Notes: generated by a model not told the origin, from the letters alone. A DNA stretch of 64,000 nucleotides from Chrysemys picta bellii (GCF_011386835.1 NC_088795.1:13373441-13437440), one strand, 5' to 3'; counted from the first letter of the stretch, positions 34,201 through 44,082 are shown. Program-made: numbers and translations.

Positions 34201-35020
34201 AGTCCCTCCCATCCCCCAGCTAGTCTTTCGTGCACCCCTCTCCCCCACTTTGGGAAATAGTGCTGTAGATCTCCATAATGTCATACTGCTCCTTTCTTAG
34301 ATGCATTGATGAGCAGTGAAATAAGTACCATCATTGGTAACTGAATTCACCCTCATTTAAACAAATAGGGCAGGTCACACCTCAGAGCTGCTGATTCAGG
34401 CTCTCTGCAAATTCCAGCAGATGTCTCTTCATCAGTTGCACTGGTTTCATGTTTTGAAGGTTTTCTTTTCAGCTATAATGGCTAGAGGCTAATTTTCAAA
34501 TGGACTCTGGCGAACAAGAGATTGGTTTGTCCATGCTCCCTCCACCCACTCAGGGAGTGTGCACCCCTCCCTTTGAGAAACATTGATTTATTAAATGAAT
34601 ATTATTTCAGCCAGCATGTGTTTTTTTAAATTACCATTCTAACCTTTTATGACCACACCATTCAGTTTTAACAAGCACTAAAACTGGTCTACCATATTAT
34701 AGTCATGGCTTATGGATTCTTTGTGCTTAGCTCTGAGCCTTGGGGCTTGTCATTTCCCTTTTAGCAGAACTTTGATAATATATTGGGTGTTTATTTGCTG
34801 GAGAACCAGCGAATATTAGGGCAACAGTTTAACAACCTTCACTTAAACAAGTTCCTTGTGTTCCTTTATGTAGTTCAGGAAAAGAAATGACAAATAAAAT
34901 ACCCCCCCCCACCCCCAAATGCCAGTGCAACAAGCAAGATATTTAAATGATTCGACGACCATCATTACTGATATTAGGACAAAGCAATGCAGACTTACAC
35001 AACTCTAGGGGTTTCAGAAG
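34201..35020. other. Unassigned sequence
   Basis: No gene seen; a C-rich run at about 34902-34915. Confidence 0.4.
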
Positions 35021-35021
35021 A

Positions 35022-35062
35022 GTGACATCAATCTACACCAGCTGAGGACCTGGCCAATTGAG
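35022..35062. repeat. Half copy of palindromic family P2
   Basis: 'caatctacaccagctgagga' followed by 'cctggcc' matches one arm of 13093-13158. Confidence 0.45.
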
Positions 35063-35174
35063 TCTAAATTATTGTAATTCTCGTGATGAGATTTTCAGCC
35101 TCACTGCTCAGCACACTGTGCATCTCCCTCATAATATCTGTTCAAAGCACCAACAAACATTTTCTGATCCAGTG

Positions 35175-35262
35175 CACTCACTACTAACCTAGACCCTGAC
35201 CCAGCACTCCCATACGCATGTGAGTAACTACACATGTTGAAGTTAGTGGAACTACTCATTCA
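35175..35262. repeat. Fragment of palindromic family P1
   Basis: 'catgtgagtaactacacatg' and neighbouring 'gaccctgacccagca' match family P1. Confidence 0.4.
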
Positions 35263-36015
35263 TAAAATTACTGTGATGCTGGCAGACAAGGTGCCAGCTC
35301 ATGCCAAGGCCCAGTGCTGACATCTGACACACCGGTGTGTTAGCATTGTTAAAATAGACGTTACGTTGATAAGAATGCATGTAGATTTGATGAAATGCTT
35401 GTAGGATGCTGCGTGTATTGAGCTCATTTATAACATCTGTAGCCCATGATATAAAGTGATATTGAGTGTTTGCACTGTAAACCTCTATAATTGTGTAACT
35501 CAAACAGGAAAGAAGCATTAATTAATGTAAAGTGCTGGTTCTGCACACAAGAAGGCCCATTGGAATAAAAAAAATTGATTGCTCCCCCTCCACACCCATG
35601 AAGAGGAGACAGAAAAAGTGTCTGCAACTATCAGTTTGAACTCTGGGGAAAGGGAATAAAAATCCCTGACCAGAAGGAACTGGATCACTGTGCTGTGAGG
35701 AATTTAGAAAGGTCAATACTTTTAAGCATAAGCAAGGGATCCCTAACCTAACATTGGGTTAGCTCTAATGGACATAGAAAGCTTGCATATCTCAGCAGTT
35801 TCTACTACCTTTTGAAACCTAAGGCTTTTTGTGTGTGCGCACATTTACCTGCTTTAACCTTTGTAAATAACTCATTTTCTTTTCTTAGTTAATAAATGTT
35901 TGGTTAGTTTATTACAGGATTGGTTACAAGCGTTGTCTTTGGTTTGAGATCTGAGGTATAACTGAGCTGGGGTAAGTGATTGGTCCTTTGGGATTGGGAG
36001 TAACCTGAATATTAT
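35263..36015. other. Unassigned sequence
   Basis: No gene seen. Confidence 0.4.
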
Positions 36016-36017
36016 TA

Positions 36018-36108
36018 AAAAGCAACAGAGGGTCCTGTGGCACCTTTGAGACTAACAGAAGTGCTGGGAGCATAAGCTTTCGTGGGTAAGAACCTCACTT
36101 CTGATTTT
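36018..36108 (-). mobile_element. Penelope-type terminal repeat fragment, reverse strand
   Basis: On the minus strand it reads GTGAGGTTCTTACCCAC-GAAA-GCTTATGCTC, then the 'tctgttagtctcaaaggtgc' tail. The stem-loop and GAAA of the hammerhead-like motif remain, but the CTGAAGA core is damaged at the 5' boundary. Confidence 0.65.
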
Positions 36109-37000
36109 TGGTGTAAGGGATCATCTATCACAAAGGCAGGCTTGCCTGGGTGGCAAGCTAGAGTGGAGTGCCCCACGGGACCGTGTGACTCCATGATACT
36201 TGGTTGGTGAAATCTAAGTACAGAACGCACAGCCAATTTGGGATTTATAACCGTCTGCCCTGAGGTTGGCACCCACATTCACGAGCCTCTCCAGATAGCT
36301 TGACAGTTACTCTGTGTCAAATACAGAGACTGCTGGGTTTGTGCTCGAGGGCAGTAGAGCTGTCAGACATTGATTCAGAGTTGGTGTGGCAGGCTGAGAG
36401 CTGAACTGAAACTGACTATTCATATCTTTCCCCAAAACCCTTCCATCTGAACTATTTTCCTTCCCCTTAGAGCCATGGAGAAAATTTTCCCCAGAAGCCT
36501 AATGGGACACTGGGTTCCCAACTTGAACTCTGCTATGAAAGGATGCAGGGTGGCCTTGACTGCAGTCTTTGCAGAGGTGAGATTCAGGTGGTGCATGTGA
36601 CAGCCATGGAAGGGTTAATTTAGCTTGCATAAGTCACTCTTATCATTATAGCCTGTCCGGAGGGGGAGCTGATCACAAGGATGAGAATTGCTTCTGATGC
36701 TGAAAAGGGTGTAAGTCATTCTTCTAGCTGGAGAGCACATGGGTAGAGCTAGAATTCACTCTCCAACCAGCTTGTGTCCTTTGTTGAGCTCACTTGATGT
36801 TAGCTCTGACTAAAATGCAGTTCTGTGTCGAATCCTACTCTAGGCACTGAGCGTTCATCTAGACAAATGCTCATTTCTCAGAAAGCTGGAGTCTAAAATC
36901 CACCCACCATCCTGCTGAGCCATGAGTGTCTGCAAGGAGACTGCTGACGTACTAAATGTTCAGTAGAGCACTATCTATCCTGTTTTGAAATGGGAATAGA
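36109..37000. other. Unassigned sequence
   Basis: No gene seen. Confidence 0.4.
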
Positions 37001-37098
37001 TTGGAGTGCACTAGGGAATTTTTAGTGTGCAGCTGGCTAGTATGGGGTAGATTTACACCTCAGCAAACTGCAAACTAAGTGTTCATACAGACAAGCCC
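37001..37098. mobile_element. Right end of a Harbinger-like MITE
   Basis: Ends 'gttcatacagacaagccc' followed by TTA, resembling the GTGTAGACAAGGCC right end of Harbinger MITEs. No left end found. Confidence 0.4.
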
Positions 37099-37424
37099 TT
37101 AGTAACTCTTAATCCAAACTTAATGGAGACTAAAGTTGCAGGGATCAGATCTACCCAGCCTGGGGCCTCTTTGAGGGCTGTATTTTGTTCTCTCTAGTTC
37201 TTGAGAACTGTTGCATTTATTCCATCTAAATTAATTGGCTAGAGACGCAGTGCTTACTTTGTGCCCAGGCTGAACCCCGGGCAGTTCATAGCTCTGGCAC
37301 CTCGAGGCTTGCCACATCAGTTATGAAAGTTAAAAAAAATTGTTTTGATTGAGCCCTAGTCCCTGTTTCATTACAAAATTACGCACTGTAGAGGTGTTAT
37401 CTAACATTAAACAGTGGTAAACAA

Positions 37425-37484
37425 TCTCCTTCCTTAGAGGTTTTTAAGGCCCGGCTTGACAAAGCCCTGGCTGGGATGATTTAG
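37425..37484 (+). mobile_element. LINE (CR1-like) 3' fragment
   Basis: 'gaggtttttaaggcccggct' and 'gacaaagccctggctgggat' match a common CR1-type 3' region. It is cut off at 37484 where the Harbinger element begins. Confidence 0.5.
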
Positions 37485-37677
37485 TCCCCGCTGCCCATTG
37501 GAATTCTGGGTCGAGCCCCCAATGCCTGCTGGGGAAAAAAAATGTGTCGAAGGTGGTTTTGGGTAACTGTTGTCATCCAACCGTCACTCCCGCCCTCCCT
37601 CCCTGAAAGCGCCGGCGGGCAATCAGTTCGCGCACTTTTCTGGTGAGTGACAGTGCGGACGCCACAGCACTGCGAGC

Positions 37678-38958
37678 ATGGAGCCCGCTGCGACCATCGC
37701 TGCGGTTATAGCCGTTGTCAACACCTCGCACCTTATCCATCTTTTCCAGAGGCAGATGCTTCGAAATCGGGTGAGGAGGCTACGGCAGCGCGGTGAGGAC
37801 ATGAAGTCTGAGAGGGGCACAGACCTGTCACAAAGCACGGGACCCCGAGCCGTGGACATCATGGTGGCAATGGGTCATGTTGATGCTGTGGAACGGCGAT
37901 TCTGGGCACGGGAAACAAGCATGGACTGGTGGGACCGCATAGTGCTGCAGGTCTGGGATGAATCACAGTGGCTGTGAAACTTTCGGATGTGGAAGGGAAC
38001 TTTCATGGAACTTTGTGAGTTGCTGTCCCCTGCCCTGAAGCGCAAGGACACCCGGATGCGAGCAGCCCTGACTGTCCAGAAGTGAGTGGCCATAGCCCTC
38101 TGGAAGCTTGCAACGCCAGACAGCTACCGGTCAGTCGTGAACCACTTTGGCGTGGGCAAATCTACCGTGGAGGTTGTTGTGATGCAAGGAGCCAACGCAA
38201 TTGTTGAGGTACTGCTGTCAAAGGTAGTGATCCTGGGAAACGTGGAGGTCATCATAGATGGCTTCGCCGCGATGGGATTCCCAAACTGCGGTGGGGCTAT
38301 AGATGGAACTCACATCCCTATCCTGGGACCGGACCACCAGGCCAGCCAGTACATTAACCGAAAGGGCTACTTTTCAATGGTGCTGCAAGCACTGGTGGAC
38401 CATAGGGGACGTTTTACAAACATCAACGTCGGATGGCCGGGCAAGGTTCATGACGCTCGTGTTTTCAGGAACTCTGGTCTGTTTAGACGGCTGCAGGAAG
38501 GTATTTACTTCCCGGACCACAAAATAACTGTTGGGGCTGTGGAGATGCCTATAGTGATCCTCGGGGACCCAGCCTACCCGCTAATGCCCTGGCTCATGAA
38601 GCCCTATACAGGTGCCCTGGACAGTGAAAAAGAACTCTTCAACTACCATTTGAGCAAGTGCAGAATGGTGGTGGAGTGTGCTTTTGGACGTCTCAAGGGG
38701 AGATGGAGAAGCTTACTGACTCGCTCTGATCTCAGCGAAACCAATATCCCCATTGTTATTGCAGCTTGCTGTGTGCGCCACAATCTCTGTGAGAGCAAGG
38801 GGGAGACCTTTATGGCGGGGTGGGAGGTTGAGGCAAATAGCCTGGCTGCTGATTACGCCCAGCCAGACAGCCGTGCGATTAGAAGAACCCAGCGGGACGC
38901 GCTGTGCATCCGGGAGGCTTTGAAAGCTAGGTTCCTGAGTGAGCAGGGTAACCTGTGA
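37678..38958 (+). pseudogene. PIF/Harbinger DDE transposase with two TGA interruptions
   Basis: One phase from ATG 37678 to the stop at 38956-38958 (427 codons with stop), broken at 37975-37977 and 38083-38085 by TGA. Both fit decayed CGA arginine codons; no frameshift is seen. The N-terminal part (37678-37974) resembles the family's leader and helix region. The DDE nuclease domain follows: GGAIDGTHI (D at 38302-38304), GKVHDARVF (D at 38452-38454), GDPAYPLMPW, and MVVECAFGRLKGRWR (E at 38674-38676), so the catalytic triad is present. Length fits the family. A poly(A) signal AATAAA lies at 39082-39087. In active elements it cuts at the ends and makes TWA duplications, assisted by the Myb-like partner. 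The host gene HARBI1 derives from this family, but the stops and neighbouring transposon features exclude that identity. Confidence 0.92.
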
Positions 38959-39081
38959 CTATTACGTTTGGTTACAGAGAAGCTGAACCTGCCCCCATTT
39001 CTTTACCCAGTGAATGTTCACTATCCTCTCCAGTTTCATACCCCGTTCCCCCCCTTCCCCGCCTTCCAACACACGTTTAAA

Positions 39082-39087
39082 AATAAA
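39082..39087 (+). terminator. Poly(A) signal for transposase
   Basis: AATAAA about 125 bases after the transposase stop codon. It sits 34 bases from a minus-strand AATAAA (39121-39126), consistent with convergent genes. Confidence 0.55.
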
Positions 39088-39120
39088 ATCACTGGCAATT
39101 TGTTAATGAATACCGTTTTC

Positions 39121-39126
39121 TTTATT
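39121..39126 (-). terminator. Poly(A) signal for Myb-like gene
   Basis: TTTATT on the plus strand, that is AATAAA on the minus strand, downstream of the Myb-like exon 2 stop at 39598. Confidence 0.45.
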
Positions 39127-39597
39127 ACTGTTTTCGCGGTAAAGTGTTGAAACTGGGACGCAGACTGTGGTGGAGAGCGGGTGTAGTGTAGTGATGGAAA
39201 GGACACTTCTAAACTCGAGGAATGACAGGCTCCTGCTTCTAGAGTGGTCCGCACTGGTGGACTGGTTGTTTCAACGGAGCCTGCCACCCCTCCTGTTCGG
39301 GACTCTGTGACTTTCTGGCAGGGGGAGGAGGGTTACATGAAAACCACCTCCCAGACTGACCAGGGTGCCTAGTGACTGCAATGTGTGTGTGACCTGCTGC
39401 TGAACCTGCCCCAGTGTCTGTACCCTAGTAAAGGTGACTGTCCTGTCCAATTACCAACTCCCTTCCCCCCCTTCAAACAGACTGTCCTCTAAAAAAACAT
39501 GATGGAAACAGTAATTAACAGAAACGTATTAGCAACTACACAGTTAGGGGATGAAACTGGGATGGGGGCTTGGGTGAGGCGGGAAGGAAAGGACTTA

Positions 39598-40067
39598 TCA
39601 AATTTTGGGGAATAACAGCCTTCTGGTGCTTGAGCAGTCTGCAGGGGTGGAGTGACAGTTTTCACGGACTCTGCTGCCCCTCCTTCTTGGTACTTTGGGT
39701 GAGGGGGGTATGGGACTTTGTGACGGGGGAGTGTGGTTACAGATAGACTGCAGCGGGGCTCTGTCCTCCTGCCTCCGGTCCTGCAGAACATCCACAAGGC
39801 GCCGGAGCTTGTCCGTTTGCTCCCTCATTAGTCCAAGCAGCGTTTGAGTCGCCTGCTGGTCTTCCTGCCGCCACCTCTCCTCCCGTTCGCTGTGTGCTCA
39901 CTGGTATTGCGACATGTTCTCCCTCCACTGGGTCTGCTGGGCTGCGTCGGCTCAGGAGCAGCCCATAAGTTCTGAGAACATTTCGTCCCGTGTCCTTTTC
40001 TTTCTACGCCTAACCTGCGCCAGCCTCTGGGAGTGTGATGCCAGGGTAGGTCGGGAGACAGTCACAG
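39598..40067 (-). pseudogene. Harbinger Myb/SANT-like protein, exon 2, two TGA interruptions
   Basis: The minus strand has an acceptor with pyrimidine-rich lead (…TTTTTCCCATCCCACAG) ending at 40068; the exon starts at 40067. With the donor at 41053/41052 the phase joins correctly (one base plus two). The exon encodes a basic block (VRRRKKRTRDEMF), then a Gln/Glu-rich, probably coiled-coil stretch (QTQWRENMSQYQ, EREERWRQEDQQATQTLLGL, MREQTDKLRRLVDVLQD), then a Pro-rich tail, stopping at 39598-39600. TGA codons at 39952-39954 and 39898-39900 interrupt it; both fit CGA decay. The coiled coil may serve dimerisation or transposase binding (inference). Confidence 0.8.
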
Positions 40068-40563
40068 CTGTGGGATGGGAAAAAGGGAGTGAATTCCTCA
40101 GAAAGATACATTTTTTGTTGAACAAAGAACATGGTCTTATTCACAGAGAAAGACTATGCACAGCACCTATCACATGCGCACTCAGGACAAGGTCGAATTT
40201 TCGGCCTTCGCATTCAGTGCCTGGGGTCTTGCAGTGCAGATCAGACAAGCGCGGCCGGACAGCGGAATTTGGGTAGCGGGCTGACGTGGTGAGCCGTAGA
40301 CTTGTGACAGCTTAAAACTGTAATAATAGCACTGCCCTACTTTCACGTTCAAAGCAATGCTCCTAGCGTTGGCCAGTTCCTGCTGCCAGCAATCCGGCAA
40401 GCATGAACTCTGCCCCTGTCCCACCCCCTCGCGGCTGTCCCCGGGAAAGATCCCTCTATGCTGCCCCTCTCCCGCCTCCACCGCATGGCTGTAAACCGCC
40501 GGTTACAGTTCTGAAAAGGAACAGTCCCAATGCTAACATTTCCCTAATTCAAAGCAGGTCACC

Positions 40564-40854
40564 ATGAGCGACATCACTCTGATGCGGATTTCAGAGAGCG
40601 ACAAAGAACACATGTTTCGTGAAAGCCTGCAAAGCCCAGGGCCGTATGCCGCCATGCTCTGCAAGGCAATGATCCCGGAGTACTTGCTGCTAGCCTGGCG
40701 CGGGAACGTTTCGTACTACGGAGGACACAACAAGGCCGCTCTCCCAAGGAACCTCATGCAAAGGCTTTCCAATTACCTCCAGGAGAGCTTCATGGAGATG
40801 TCCCATGAGGATTTCAGCTCTATCCCCGGACATATCGACCGAATTTTACTGTAG
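40564..40854 (+). CDS. Third, uncharacterised Harbinger ORF, 96 codons, intact
   Basis: ATG at 40564 in a good translation context (caccATGa), stop TAG at 40852-40854, and a poly(A) signal AATAAA at 41023-41028. An AG acceptor-like site (…ttcaaagcag) lies just before the ATG, so it could be a terminal exon. The product is acidic to neutral, without membrane segment or signal peptide; landmarks are MFRESLQSPGPYAAMLCKAM, EYLLLAWRGNVSYYGG and PRNLMQRLSNYLQESFMEMS. I recognise no domain. It sits on the plus strand within the minus-strand Myb intron. The transposase and Myb exon 2 each have stops while this frame has none, which could be chance over 96 codons. The standard PIF/Harbinger set has two proteins, so this is an extra candidate. 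Confidence 0.5.
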   Translation: MSDITLMRISESDKEHMFRESLQSPGPYAAMLCKAMIPEYLLLAWRGNVSYYGGHNKAALPRNLMQRLSNYLQESFMEMSHEDFSSIPGHIDRILL

Positions 40855-41000
40855 CTGCACTGGCAAGGACTAAACAGTAGAGCGCCTAGGGCAAACCAAT
40901 CATGATAAATCGGACATTGTTAGATTTTTTGGCAGTAGTTGCACTACCAAAGACTAAAACTTTAAGCGCCTAGGGCAAAGTAATCATGAAAAACCCACTG
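40850..41000. repeat. Short tandem duplication after the third Harbinger ORF
   Basis: Two units of about 75-80 bases: 'tagctgcactggcaaggac' with 'agcgcctagggcaaaccaat' and 'tagttgcactaccaaagac' with 'agcgcctagggcaaagtaat'. The first unit overlaps the stop codon of the ORF. Confidence 0.75.
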
Positions 41001-41022
41001 TTAATATTAATGTTCTGTTCAA

Positions 41023-41028
41023 AATAAA
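41023..41028 (+). terminator. Poly(A) signal after the third Harbinger ORF
   Basis: AATAAA about 170 bases downstream of the 96-codon frame, on the same strand. Confidence 0.45.
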
Positions 41029-41052
41029 TGTTTACATGTTTAAAACACTTAC

Positions 41053-41629
41053 CGACTGATCCTTCCCCTGATTCTGGGTCCGGGTTAACGCCTGGGGACG
41101 GTTGGTAGGGGATCTCGGTGAGAGTGATGAAGAGATCCTGGCTGTCGGGGAAATCAGCATTGTAAGCGCTGTCGACTGCCTCGTCCTCCTCATCTCCTTC
41201 CTCATCTTCCCCGTCCGCTAACATCTCCGAGGAAGCGGGCGTCGACAATATCCCATCCTCAGAGTCCACGGTCAGCGGTGGGGTAGTGGTGGCGGCCGCA
41301 CCTAGGATGAAATGCAGTGCCTCATAGAAACGGCATGTCTGGGGCTGGGATCCGGAGCGTCCATTTGCCTCTTTGGTCTTCTGGTACCCTTGTCTCAGCT
41401 CCTTGATTTTCATGCGGCACTGCGTTGCATCCCAGCTGTATCCTCTCTCTGTCATGGCTTTTGAGATCTTCTCGTAAATCTTTGCATTCCGTCTTTTCAA
41501 TCGCAGCTCCGAAAGCACGGACTCATCACCCCACACAGCGATCAGATCCAAGACTTCCCGATCAGTCCATGCTGGGGCCCTCTTTCTAGTCTGAGATTGC
41601 ATGGCCATCTCTGCTAGAGAGCTCTGCAT
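41053..41629 (-). CDS. Harbinger Myb/SANT-like DNA-binding protein, exon 1
   Basis: The first ATG in the frame is at 41629 (A at -3); the frame remains open upstream but without ATG. Residues about 15-110 form a Myb/SANT-like trihelix domain: RKRAPAWTDREVLDLIAVW, then RRNAKIYEKISKAMTERGY, SWDATQCRMKIKELRQGYQK, and RFYEALHFIL. Spaced tryptophans at 21, 33 and 66 fit the fold. An acidic segment follows (ADGEDEEGDEEDEAVD). A splice donor G|GTAAGT occurs after 41053; exon 2 is at 40067-39598. Exon 1 has no stop. In PIF/Harbinger systems this partner binds element ends and helps import or guide the transposase. The full product would be about 348 residues, but exon 2 is broken. Confidence 0.85.
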
Positions 41630-41839
41630 CGTTGCCAGTGCTGCTGAGCTCGCCACGATGTCCAAACAGAAAATGAGATTCAAACTGCCCAGACAGGAAA
41701 ATTTGAATTCCTTTTCCCGGGGCTTTTCCTGTGTGGCAGGTCAGAGCAGCCGAGCTCAGACTGCTGTCCAGAGCGTCAGAGTGGTGCACTGTGGGATAGC
41801 TCCCGGAGCTATTAGTGTCAATTTCCATCCACACCTACC

Positions 41840-42016
41840 CTAATTCGACATGGCCATGTTGAATTTAGCGCTACTCCTCTCGTTGGGGAGGAGTACAGAA
41901 GTCGAATTTAAGAGACCTCTATGTCGAACTAAATAGCTTTGTTGTGTGGATGGGTGCAGAGTTAATTCGATTTAACACTGCTAAATTCGACATAACCTCC
42001 TAGTGTAGACCAGGCC
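41840..42016. promoter_or_regulatory. Subterminal TTCGA motif cluster of Harbinger
   Basis: Five TCGA-centred motifs of the form (A)TTCGA(C) or TCGAA occur at about 41843-41848, 41902-41907, 41923-41928, 41966-41970 and 41985-41990, plus a decayed ATGTTGAATTTA near 41857. This density next to the terminus fits binding sites for the Myb-like protein or transposase (inference). Confidence 0.5.
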
Positions 42017-42019
42017 TTA

Positions 42020-43175
42020 GTGGTATCAATGCTGCTTGGCTTCACCAGGGGTATATACACATGTGTTCAGTATTTCTTTCCTTTGGAGGAGTATAAGTGC
42101 ATTTGGTAGAGCTTTAGTTAGGGAGCCAGTGAGGCATTTCCATATGCCCAGTGTAAAAAACAAAAAACAAACAAAACCCCCAATCCTACTTTATAGCATA
42201 AGTTTAATATTTTGACCACTCACATGCGAATCAGGAAAATTAGAAGAATGGGATTCGCATTTTCCTTCTACAATCTCTACCCCATTTTCACTCCTCTAGT
42301 GCCCAATTCCTTTCATGTTGACCCGACAGAAGAAGTCTGAGTATAAACACAAGAGAACAGGATAATTCAGACAGAGTGAGGTTATATACTGTCAACAGTC
42401 CTGATCTTGCATCAAGATTCCCTAGTGCAGCAACCTGTATGCTGGAGAGATTCAGGGGCCCGTGCTAGTGAATCCTGATGTAACAAGCGACACTTGCCAC
42501 AACGCTATATTACCATGTCTCTAAACTAAGACAGTATATTAGTCTGACCAAAATATCATTGAGGCCTTCCAATTTTGCCACCGGAACTTTGCTTTCTGTA
42601 TCTATGATAAAGCTGAGCCTACTGCTACCTTTTACGTTGCTTCTAAGTGAGTCACCTGCACCCAAGAGGAACAATGATCTCAGCCATGAGCAATAGTTCT
42701 GACAGAGGCAATATTACTTTTTTTAGTTTGTCTTATTGCCAAGGTTCCTGTAGATTTCTTGGTTTTTCCCCTGTGCTCTCATTCCCCTTTCCTATTTTAA
42801 CTCACCATAAAAATCCATTCTCTTTTCCCTGTGTCTCTATCCCCAATTCCTTCAGGGAGCAAATTAGGCACATTAGGGATACCATACTTGCCACTTTGTT
42901 CTATTTCAGATTATTGGAACCTACTTCTTTGCATTCATTGCATCAATCAATGTCTCAGGTAACAGGTTAATTTTAGCCATGTGTAATATTAATCTGCAGG
43001 AGGTAGATAATCTGATAATAAGATACAAAGCTGTTTCTTGGAAAACTCTCTCAGGGGGATGGCATTTTTATTTCATACAGAAATACCACAACTGAAAAGG
43101 TGAGTTAGTATAAAGGCATTTAATGAACTACAGAAGCTATCACAGTTCGGCTAAAAGTTGACTAAAGCTATGTAC
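42020..43175. other. Unassigned sequence
   Basis: No gene or recognised repeat. Confidence 0.4.
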
Positions 43176-43190
43176 TGCCCCTGATCCATG

Positions 43191-44082
43191 TGTGTCATGG
43201 CGGCAATCCTCTTCAACATTGCCATCGACTGGGTAACACGGCGTACAACAGAAGACATGCCAAGAGGCATTAAATGGACACTCTTTTCATCCCTGGACTT
43301 CGAAGATGGGTATCTGATAGGAGAGTGACATCAACACCATATACAAGAAAAAACAACTCTACTCAACGCATTCAGCCTTCAAATTGGACTGAAAATCAAC
43401 TGCAATAAGACAGATATCATGACCTTTAGTATTGCCTCACTATTACCAGTACGGATAGAGGATTGTTTCTGCATTGGTGAGAACATATTCACATACTTGG
43501 GGAGCACCATCAGCCAGGGCGGTGGAACAAGCCAGGACATCTGGAACAAAATCAATAAAGCCAGGAACACCTTCAGGAGTTTAAATACAGTCTGGAAACC
43601 ATCAAAATATAACACCAAAACCAAACTCAAGATTTATCAGAGCTGCGTACTTTCAACACTACTTTATGGTGCAGAATGCTGGGGAATGAGAAAGTATGGC
43701 ATGTCCAAACTGTCTTCATTCCATACAACCGGCCTCAGAAAAATCCTCTGTATCTTTTGGCCCAGAACAATCTCAAACCAAGATCTACTGACACAGTGCA
43801 GCCAAGAGGATCTGAGCACCATCATTGCCAGGAGGCTTTGGAGATGGATTGGCCATGTGCTTCGGATGGAAATGGATTCCATCACCAGATTAGCGATAAG
43901 ATGGATACCTGAAGGCAAGCAAAAACGAGGCTGCCCAAAAACATGGCAAAGAGCTGTGGAAGCCGAGCTGAAAAACCTGGGGAACCATTGAAAGACTTGC
44001 CAGAAACAGATAGGAGTGGAGGAGCTTCGTCACTACCTAAATGCCAGAGGCGTAATAGGAGGATGATGATGACGACGACAAG
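43191..44082 (+). mobile_element. RTE-like LINE, 5' truncated
   Basis: 892 bases flanked by a perfect 15-bp duplication tgcccctgatccatg (43176-43190 and 44083-44097). It ends in a short GATGAT/GACGAC trinucleotide tract. It encodes the C-terminal half of a reverse transcriptase clearly different from CR1. RTE is my best clade guess, from the protein pattern and the trinucleotide tail; another LINE clade is possible. Confidence 0.8.
43199..43991 (+). pseudogene. RTE-like LINE reverse transcriptase C-terminal remnant
   Basis: Frame 1 (from 43199) reads AAILFNIAIDWVTRR … SSLDFEDGY, where LDFADD is expected, so the catalytic motif is damaged; it stops near 43326. Another frame (43419-43991, 190 codons) carries the thumb and C-terminal part: FTYLGSTISQGGGTSQDIWN, STLLYGAECWGMRKYGMSKL, SSFHTTGLRKILCIFWPRTI and RRLWRWIGHVLRME. 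At least one frameshift lies between. In intact elements this enzyme carries out target-primed reverse transcription. Confidence 0.8.

Larger units (their letters stand above)
38960..39740. repeat. Diverged tandem duplication at the gene ends of Harbinger
   Basis: About 38965-39340 and 39395-39740 share ordered landmarks: 'ctgaacctgccc', 'ttcccccccttc', 'gaaactggga', 'gaaaggac', 'tgcccctcct' or 'ccacccctcct', 'gggactttgtgac' or 'ggactctgtgacttt', then 'gtggttac' or 'gggttac'. The second copy covers the 3' end of the Myb-like exon 2. Alignment is by eye. Confidence 0.6.
37485..42016 (+). mobile_element. PIF/Harbinger DNA transposon, about 4.5 kb, 5' end missing
   Basis: Contains the two proteins expected of an autonomous PIF/Harbinger: a DDE transposase (plus strand) and a Myb/SANT-like protein (minus strand, two exons), converging near 39.1 kb. 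A third intact frame (40564-40854, plus) lies in the Myb intron. The right terminus TAGTGTAGACCAGGCC ends at 42016 and is followed by TTA (42017-42019). No matching left inverted repeat or TTA was found near 37485, so the left end is deleted or was replaced. Compared with neighbouring repeats it carries few lesions. Confidence 0.88.

Noticed and set aside
37678..38958. Domesticated host gene HARBI1
   Set aside because: In-frame stops, the flanking Myb-like gene and the transposon terminus show it is part of a mobile element.
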